The notes under the pieces were generated by a model. That model ran no database searches and was not told the DNA's origin. It saw only the letters and a program-made list of their open reading frames with translations. Shown in pieces: positions 58,985-64,000 of a DNA stretch of 64,000 nt (position 1 is the first letter of the stretch; each line of letters begins with the position of its first letter). Source of the DNA: Ignavibacteriales bacterium (lineage in GTDB: Bacteria; Bacteroidota; Ignavibacteria; Ignavibacteriales; Ignavibacteriaceae); NCBI GenBank assembly GCA_015709675.1, contig CP054182.1:1281448-1345447 (forward strand), read 5' to 3'. A program made the position numbers and the translations under genes.

Positions 58985-59743
58985 CTACTGCAGGCGGAAC
59001 TGAACCGGAATAACGATTTTTACTTTAACTTTCTTCCCATTATGCTCTCCCGGAGTAAAGCTGGTTTTGTTTATTGCCGCGAGTGCGGCAGCGTCAAGTT
59101 CAGGATGAGCACCTTTTATCACCTCTGAGGAGAGAATTTTACCGTTTTCTCCGATAACAACCGAAACAAAAACTTTTCCCTGAATGCCGGCATTTTTAGC
59201 GGAAACCGGATATACAACTGCTTTAAGAAGCGCTTCCATTCCGCCAATGATTTCAGGCATCTTATCAGCTTCGGTCAGGATATCGTTTTTGCTCTCCTTG
59301 TCGGTATCGTCCTTTTGCGTTTTTTTATCCTTGCTCAGTTTGAATGAAACTGGTATGGTAATTTTTACGCGGACATTTTTGCCGTTCTTCTGCCCCGGAG
59401 TAAATTTTGTTTTCCGGATAGCGCTGACCGCAGCTTCATCGAGAAGTTTATCCGCGCTTTTCTCAACGGAAATTGAACCGGGTTCTCCTTTTTCATTGAT
59501 AATCGTACTGACAAAAACAATGCCCTCTTTGCCTGCCTTTGCCGCTTCTTTTGGATAGATAACATTTTTCATAATGGCTTCAATGCCGCCTTCAGGCATT
59601 GGCATTACATCCGCTTCGGTATATACTGTGGTATCGGATGACTCAGCCAGCAGCGCCAGTTCCGGTTCAGGAAGGATGGTTTTTATGGCATCCTGTGCGA
59701 GCAGGCCTCCTCCGAGCAATATAAAAATGATTAGATATTTCAT
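58985..59743 (-). CDS. Exported protein with two TonB C-terminal domains
   Basis: 252 residues. A signal peptide or N-terminal anchor (YLIIFILLGGGLLAQ) is followed by two TonB_C domains (about 55-135 and 170-252), each with IYPKEAAKAGKEGIVFVSTIINEKG-type and AIRKTKFTPGQKNGKNVRVKITIPVSFKL-type blocks. The two are clearly duplicates. The usual Pro-rich spacer is absent, so energy transduction from ExbBD is uncertain; it may act as a periplasmic or outer-membrane-contacting protein. AAAAGGAGAAG lies before the ATG. It is the last gene of an ECF sigma/anti-sigma operon. Confidence 0.88.
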   Translation of the reverse strand: MKYLIIFILLGGGLLAQDAIKTILPEPELALLAESSDTTVYTEADVMPMPEGGIEAIMKNVIYPKEAAKAGKEGIVFVSTIINEKGEPGSISVEKSADKLLDEAAVSAIRKTKFTPGQKNGKNVRVKITIPVSFKLSKDKKTQKDDTDKESKNDILTEADKMPEIIGGMEALLKAVVYPVSAKNAGIQGKVFVSVVIGENGKILSSEVIKGAHPELDAAALAAINKTSFTPGEHNGKKVKVKIVIPVQFRLQ

Positions 59744-59754
59744 GACTTCTCCTT

Positions 59755-60201
59755 TTAGTTGTTAATTACCGGTTTAACCGTAACCACCGGAAAACTGTTA
59801 TACAGCATTTCAATGGTCTGATTTTGTGTTTTAATTTTTTCGTCAAGCTGTGCAAGTGACATTCTGTAAGACTGCAGTTCAGACATCAGGAAAAACGCAA
59901 TGAGTGCAAAAACCACCGCGAAAGCACCGGCGGCAGGAAGCATCCACTGCTGAAATCTGCCCGCACGGAACTGCTGTACCGGCTTAGAAGCGACTGACAT
60001 CAGAATTTTGTTATCCAGTGCATCCGGAAAATCTTCTTCAGAAAGCTCAACCCCGCTTCTCAGAAGATGCAGGTTTCTGAAATAGTCCCGCGCCTCTTCA
60101 TCGGCAGACATCATTGAAAAAAGTGCCGGTTCATCCTTCTTTGAAAGTTCACCGTCAAAGTATGCGTTGATAAGTTCCGTAAGATTACTATTCTTTTCCA
60201 T
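59755..60201 (-). CDS. Membrane anti-sigma factor
   Basis: 148 residues. The N-terminal region (LTELINAYFDGELSKKDEPALFSMMSADEEARDYF) looks like an anti-sigma domain of the FecR/zf-HC2 type, but without zinc ligands. One membrane helix (MLPAAGAFAVVFALIAFFLM) is followed by a short coiled periplasmic tail. It should hold the sigma factor encoded directly before it. It begins one base after the sigma stop (TAACATG). Confidence 0.82.
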   Translation of the reverse strand: MEKNSNLTELINAYFDGELSKKDEPALFSMMSADEEARDYFRNLHLLRSGVELSEEDFPDALDNKILMSVASKPVQQFRAGRFQQWMLPAAGAFAVVFALIAFFLMSELQSYRMSLAQLDEKIKTQNQTIEMLYNSFPVVTVKPVINN

Positions 60202-60202
60202 G

Positions 60203-60721
60203 TTACACCTTGTTGTAATACCCTGAGAATTTCTTAATAAGTTTTTGCCGTGTTTTAAATAGCCGGCTTTTTACCAGATTCTGATCAATATCCAGCAGAG
60301 CAGCAATTTCCTCATAATGAAGCCCGCCATACTCCCTGAGGACGAATACCTCCCGCTGTTCGGGAGGGAGCTTTTCAAGTTCCTTGTTCACCAGAGTACC
60401 GAGTTCCTGAATTGAGTATTCAGATTCAGGGTCATTTCCGCCGCTCATCTGAAGGTCATCCGTATCATACGGGGTATCCAGGTCCGTTTTTATTTTTTTC
60501 TGGCGGAACCAGTTAAACACCTCATTCCGGGCGGTGCGGAAGAGCCAGAATTCAACTGAGGCCTGATTTCTGATGGTATCAAAGTTTTCGTAAAATTTAA
60601 GGTACACGCTCTGCACCAGGTCCTCAGTGAGCATTCTGTTGCCGGTCATTTTGAGGACGTAATTAAAAATCCGCTTCTTAGTCCTGTTATAATGAACGGT
60701 AAAGGGTATTATCTCATTCAT
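60203..60721 (-). CDS. ECF-type RNA polymerase sigma factor
   Basis: 172 residues from the ATG at 60721. Region 2: FNYVLKMTGNRMLTEDLVQSVYLKFYENF and FWLFRTARNEVFNWFRQKK. Region 4: LEKLPPEQREVFVLREYGGLHYEEIAALLDIDQNLVKSRLFKTRQKL. An in-frame extension back to 60931 encodes a hydrophobic sequence unlike sigma factors and is rejected. It should control a small regulon with the membrane anti-sigma factor, and the TonB-like protein gene is the third gene. The regulon is unknown. Confidence 0.9.
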   Translation of the reverse strand: MNEIIPFTVHYNRTKKRIFNYVLKMTGNRMLTEDLVQSVYLKFYENFDTIRNQASVEFWLFRTARNEVFNWFRQKKIKTDLDTPYDTDDLQMSGGNDPESEYSIQELGTLVNKELEKLPPEQREVFVLREYGGLHYEEIAALLDIDQNLVKSRLFKTRQKLIKKFSGYYNKV

Positions 60722-60934
60722 ATGCTGCTGTGCTTTCTCATACTTAAAAGATGACCAGGAGGAGGAAAAGTTGCCACTAATGAAAAATTTTTTCTGAATA
60801 ATGATAAAAATAGGCAGATAAGAGAAAAAACAGAGAGATAAACGCTGAAAATGAATAAAAAACGGGGCATCCGGCATAGTTATGGATGGCACAAATGTTG
60901 ATAGCCATAAATATAGGTTTGAAGGAAACAATCA

Positions 60935-61384
60935 ATGCACACTGAAAACGATTCGATTTATTCAATAGGTACAGCAGCCAGACTAACCGGAATAAGCGTC
61001 CACACACTCAGACTATATGAGCGGGAGGGGCTTGTAAGGCCGGTAAAATCCTCAGGCAATCAGCGGCTATACTCGGACAGTGATATTGAACGCATCCGGT
61101 GCATCCGGGACGCGATTAATTCCGAAAAAATAAGCATTGCCGGAATCCGCCATATTCATGGAATGATACCCTGCTGGAAGATTAAGAACTGCCCTGATGA
61201 GCAGAGAATCGTTTGTAAGGCATTTACCGGAAACGGCAACGGCGGCTGCTGGACATATGAGCATGAGGGAAACGTCTGCAGCACCAGTGAGTGCCGCGAG
61301 TGCCCCGTCTATCAGTTCTCAAGCAACTGCAAATCAGTAAAGCTGCTTGTTACCGGAAACTATTCTGAATTACAAAACATCTGA
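60935..61384 (+). CDS. MerR-family regulator with Cys-rich C-terminus
   Basis: 149 residues. The N-terminal MerR DNA-binding domain (IGTAARLTGISVHTLRLYEREGLVRPVKSSGNQRLYSDSDIERI) is complete. The C-terminal half carries nine Cys: CWKIKNC, C, CW, C, C, CRECPVY, C. This resembles the two-CW type domain of some signalling proteins and could bind a metal or iron-sulfur cluster. It is divergent from the ECF sigma gene and 32 bases before the octaheme cytochrome gene, so it probably controls that cluster in response to redox state or a sulfur compound (inference). Confidence 0.88.
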   Translation: MHTENDSIYSIGTAARLTGISVHTLRLYEREGLVRPVKSSGNQRLYSDSDIERIRCIRDAINSEKISIAGIRHIHGMIPCWKIKNCPDEQRIVCKAFTGNGNGGCWTYEHEGNVCSTSECRECPVYQFSSNCKSVKLLVTGNYSELQNI

Positions 61385-61416
61385 TATATAAAAAGCAGAC
61401 AACGGACTAAACCACC

Positions 61417-63030
61417 ATGAAAAAGATACTGCTTTCAGTTCTCGTGCTTGCACTGGGAACGTTTCTGATACTCAATCTCCTGATCGGAAAGAATGAGTTT
61501 CAGAATAACCTCCCCGAACTGAAAGAAAAATTCGCGAAAAAAGAAAAAACCTCAGCCGATCACACCAAATTCACTCAGCTTCAGAAAGATTTTACGCGCC
61601 CGCAGGAAGTTACCGCGGCATGCATCTCCTGCCACAATGAACGGCATACAGAAGTGATGCAGACCTCCCACTGGAACTGGGAACGGACAGAATATATACC
61701 AGGAAAAGGAATTAAGCGCGTCGGAAAGAAAAATATCCTCAATAATTTCTGTATCGGTATAGCAGGCAACGAACAGAGCTGCAACAAATGCCACATCGGT
61801 TACGGCTGGAATGAACCGGATTTCGATTTTAAGGATCCTACCAATGTTGACTGCCTTGCCTGTCATGATAACAGCAATGAATATATGAAGCAAAACAGCG
61901 GAGCGGGCATGCCTGATCCTTCTGTTAACCTTGCTTTTGTGGCGCAGCGCGTGGGGAAACCTCAGCGTGAAAACTGCGGTACCTGCCACTTCCTTGGCGG
62001 CGGCGGTAACAACGTTAAACACGGTGATCTTGAAACCGAGTTGTTCGCCACTACCAGGGATATTGACGTGCACATGGGTATTGATGCCAGCAATCTGAGC
62101 TGTGTTGACTGCCATACCGCGGAAAACCATCAGATGAAAGGAAAGGTTTTTTCACTTTCATCAATGAATAAAGACAGGTCAGAGTGCGAAACGTGTCATT
62201 CCAATCTGCCGCATGAAAACCCGGTTCTGAATGAACATACGCAGAAAGTTGCCTGCCAGACCTGCCATATACCCCTCTATGCAAAGGCTAATCCTACCAA
62301 GATGACCTGGGACTGGTCAACCGCCGGAAAACTTAAGGATGGCAAGCCCTATGTTGAGCTTGATGAATTCGGCAAAGAGGCATATACCAGTCTGAAGGGA
62401 AATTTTACCTGGGCGAAGAATGTTGAACCGGAGTATATATGGTTCAACGGAACCGCTTCACACTATCTGCTGGGTGATACTCTTGATCCCGGTCAGACAC
62501 TGCAGCTTAACCGGCTCTACGGAAGTTATAATGACCCGATGGCTAAAATTATTCCGGTTAAGATACACCGTGCCAAGCAGATTTATGATGCGGAACATAA
62601 ATATCTCATTCAGCCAAAGACAGTTTCAAACTTTGAAGGAGACGGCGGTTTCTGGAGAGAATTTGACTGGAACAGAGCTTCTGAAGAAGGCATGAAACGG
62701 CTAAACCTGCCGTATAGCGGCAGCTACGACTTTGTAAAAACAGAAATGACCTGGCCTCTGAACCACATGGTTGCGCCTAAAGAGCAGTCACTTGCATGTG
62801 CTGACTGCCACACCCGTGAAAACAGCAGACTTGCATCACTGACTGACTTCTATCTGCCGGGAAGAGATTACTCCCCCGCGGTTGATACTCTGGGAGCAGG
62901 TGTTATTTTCTTTACGGCTCTTGGCATTATTACTCACGCTGTCGCCCGCATTATGAAGTGGAGAAAGAAGAAGGAAGGGAACAAAGTGGCAGCAGAAAAA
63001 AATGAGGAGCAGGAAAATGAAAAGTCATAA
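61417..63030 (+). CDS. Octaheme c-type cytochrome, tetrathionate reductase family
   Basis: 537 residues. An N-terminal anchor (LSVLVLALGTFLILNLL), eight CxxCH heme motifs (CISCH, CNKCH, CLACH, CGTCH, CVDCH, CETCH, CQTCH, CADCH) and a C-terminal membrane helix (LGAGVIFFTALGIITHAVARIM) with a charged tail. The heme count and spacing match the octaheme tetrathionate reductase (OTR) family, whose Shewanella member reduces tetrathionate, nitrite and hydroxylamine. The natural substrate here is inferred to be a sulfur oxyanion from the neighbours. It overlaps the cytochrome b gene by 14 bases. Confidence 0.92.
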   Translation: MKKILLSVLVLALGTFLILNLLIGKNEFQNNLPELKEKFAKKEKTSADHTKFTQLQKDFTRPQEVTAACISCHNERHTEVMQTSHWNWERTEYIPGKGIKRVGKKNILNNFCIGIAGNEQSCNKCHIGYGWNEPDFDFKDPTNVDCLACHDNSNEYMKQNSGAGMPDPSVNLAFVAQRVGKPQRENCGTCHFLGGGGNNVKHGDLETELFATTRDIDVHMGIDASNLSCVDCHTAENHQMKGKVFSLSSMNKDRSECETCHSNLPHENPVLNEHTQKVACQTCHIPLYAKANPTKMTWDWSTAGKLKDGKPYVELDEFGKEAYTSLKGNFTWAKNVEPEYIWFNGTASHYLLGDTLDPGQTLQLNRLYGSYNDPMAKIIPVKIHRAKQIYDAEHKYLIQPKTVSNFEGDGGFWREFDWNRASEEGMKRLNLPYSGSYDFVKTEMTWPLNHMVAPKEQSLACADCHTRENSRLASLTDFYLPGRDYSPAVDTLGAGVIFFTALGIITHAVARIMKWRKKKEGNKVAAEKNEEQENEKS

Positions 63031-63715
63031 GAAAAAAGAAAAGGTTTATGTATATCGTTCATATGAACGGTTCTGGCACTGGACCCAGGCGCTGCTGATG
63101 ATTATTCTGATGGTTACCGGGTTTGAAATCCACGGCAATATATCATTCTTCGGATTTGAATATGCGGTCTCCATACACAGCACTTCGGCAATAATACTGG
63201 TGGTGCTTACGGTATTCACTATCTTCTGGCATCTGAGCACCGGTGAGTGGAGGCAGTATATACCCACGCGGCAGAATATTAAAGCACAGCTTCATTATTA
63301 CGTATTCGGTATCTTTGAAGATGCCCCGCATCCGTTCCGCAAGACCAAACTGAGCAAGCTGAATCCTTTGCAGAAGCTGGTTTATGCAGGTCTGAAGGTG
63401 TTTATCATTCCCCTGATGATACTTACGGGACTTGCGTATATGTATTACCGCTACCCTCATTATAACAAAATCGCTCAGCTTAATATAGCCGGCCTGAAAG
63501 TAATTGCACTTCTGCATACGTTCGGTGCCTTTCTTTTGGTTGCGTTTTTCCTGGCTCATTTATATCTGATGACAACAGGCGAAACGGTTACCTCCAATCT
63601 GAAGGCGATGGTTACCGGTTATGAAGAGCTTGAAACGGACGAGAGCAAAGAAGACAAACATGTGATTATTTCTGAAAAGCAGGAGACGCTTTCAGAGAAA
63701 GAAGCAGTATCATGA
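63017..63715 (+). CDS. Membrane cytochrome b (b561 / thiosulfate reductase type)
   Basis: 232 residues from the ATG at 63017; AGGAG lies ten bases upstream, while the ATG at 63002 lacks one. Four membrane helices: FWHWTQALLMIILMVTGFEI, HSTSAIILVVLTVFTIFWH, VFIIPLMILTGLAYMYY and ALLHTFGAFLLVAFFLAHLYL. Conserved His in RFWHWTQ, VSIHSTS, LLHTFGA and AHLYLMTTG fit heme b ligands of the FdnI/PhsC class. It should pass quinol electrons to the octaheme cytochrome. A C-terminal charged tail extends about 40 residues. It overlaps the next gene by four bases. Confidence 0.9.
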   Translation: MKSHKKKEKVYVYRSYERFWHWTQALLMIILMVTGFEIHGNISFFGFEYAVSIHSTSAIILVVLTVFTIFWHLSTGEWRQYIPTRQNIKAQLHYYVFGIFEDAPHPFRKTKLSKLNPLQKLVYAGLKVFIIPLMILTGLAYMYYRYPHYNKIAQLNIAGLKVIALLHTFGAFLLVAFFLAHLYLMTTGETVTSNLKAMVTGYEELETDESKEDKHVIISEKQETLSEKEAVS

Positions 63716-64000
63716 AAACAAAATACATGAATCCTTATCTGGCAGGATTTCTTCTCGGACTCCTGCTCATCGGAACATTTTATATATCAGGCCGCGGACT
63801 TGGCGCAAGCGGGGCAATCAAGGCAGTAACCGTTCATACGGTAAATGTGGTTGCGCCTGAACACTCACAGGGAAACGGATTTTACGCGGCATTCAACTCA
63901 TCCCGTGCCGGCAACCCGCTGCGAGACTGGCTGGTTCTGGAAGTATTCGGCGTTATTATCGGTGCATTCATTTCGGGACTGATCTCTGACCGGCTGAAAT
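63712..64000 (+). CDS. YeeE/YedE-family transporter, 3' end outside window
   Basis: The ATG at 63712 overlaps the stop of the cytochrome b gene (ATGA). 96 residues are visible: a membrane helix (YLAGFLLGLLLIGTFYISG), the GRGLGASGAIKAV block, and the WLVLEVFGVIIGAFISGLISDRL helix, all typical of YeeE/YedE (DUF395) proteins. Members include the thiosulfate permease TsuA and selenium-linked proteins. Its place after the octaheme cytochrome and cytochrome b suggests uptake of thiosulfate or release of a product. Confidence 0.88.
   Translation, partial: MKTKYMNPYLAGFLLGLLLIGTFYISGRGLGASGAIKAVTVHTVNVVAPEHSQGNGFYAAFNSSRAGNPLRDWLVLEVFGVIIGAFISGLISDRLK

Noticed and set aside
60722-60931. N-terminal extension of the ECF sigma factor
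   Set aside because: It encodes hydrophobic, aromatic residues unlike sigma factors and covers the divergent promoter region.
1-64000. tRNA or rRNA genes
   Set aside because: All intergenic gaps were read by eye, and no cloverleaf with a T-loop GTTCGA-type sequence or rRNA core sequence was recognised. A covariance search could still find a missed one.

Overview
The window looks like a chromosomal segment from a member of the Ignavibacteria (Bacteroidota/Chlorobi side of the tree). The grounds are: three large secreted proteins ending in the type IX secretion (T9SS) sorting domain with the NYPNPFNP signature; Bacteroidota-style promoter elements (TTTG-N19-TAATTTTG upstream of the hydrogenase genes); an UpxY-type NusG paralogue; the long form of IspG; and AT-rich dispersed intergenic repeats. 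The genus is not determinable from this sequence. Replication, recombination and cofactor genes dominate, and energy genes at the right end point to an anaerobic or facultative life (FeFe-hydrogenase, octaheme cytochrome).

Layout. 1-3.4 kb (+): end of a TPR protein, clpX, and a secreted protein of unknown function. 3.4-8.8 kb (-): an RRM protein, then a five-gene operon read as hybrid histidine kinase, UpxY/RfaH-like antiterminator, TPR protein, sirtuin, radA, preceded by a 12-copy 30-bp repeat array. 9.4-13.8 kb: T9SS protein with Ycf48-like repeats, small lipoprotein, tryptophanase. 14.3-15.6 kb: IS110-family element with a structured transposase leader. 15.7-19 kb (-): ECF sigma/anti-sigma pair and hemL. 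19.2-26 kb (+): second T9SS protein, a DUF3095 protein with cyclase-like motifs, FKBP lipoprotein, two-domain glycosyltransferase and a HIT-like DUF4922 protein. 26-31.9 kb: AI-2E-type permease, FAH-family hydrolase, a repeat field, then recJ-ruvC-ruvA (-) with the RNase P RNA just upstream.

31.9-38.6 kb: a repeat-dense 1.1-kb intergenic region, then an operon of a 53-aa membrane peptide, a propeller-like lipoprotein and a T9SS subtilisin-like protein whose catalytic Asp position is Gly. This operon seems compositionally mosaic and is flanked by two copies of a 12-bp GC palindrome. 38.6-43.1 kb (-): zinc-ribbon protein, Nif3-like protein, ispG, DJ-1/PfpI protein. 43.3-52 kb (+): dnaG, SWIM-SNF2 helicase, ferredoxin, geranylgeranyl-reductase-like flavoprotein and SGNH/TPR protein in one tight operon. 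52.2-55.8 kb (-): trimeric NAD(P)H-linked FeFe-hydrogenase hydCBA with a short HydB. 55.9-60.7 kb: DoxX protein, TPR histidine kinase, and an ECF sigma/anti-sigma/TonB operon. 60.9-64 kb (+): Cys-rich MerR regulator, octaheme cytochrome (tetrathionate-reductase family), membrane cytochrome b and the start of a YeeE/YedE transporter, which together suggest sulfur-oxyanion reduction.

No tRNA, rRNA or CRISPR array was recognised. The RNase P RNA is the one structural RNA that can be assigned firmly.
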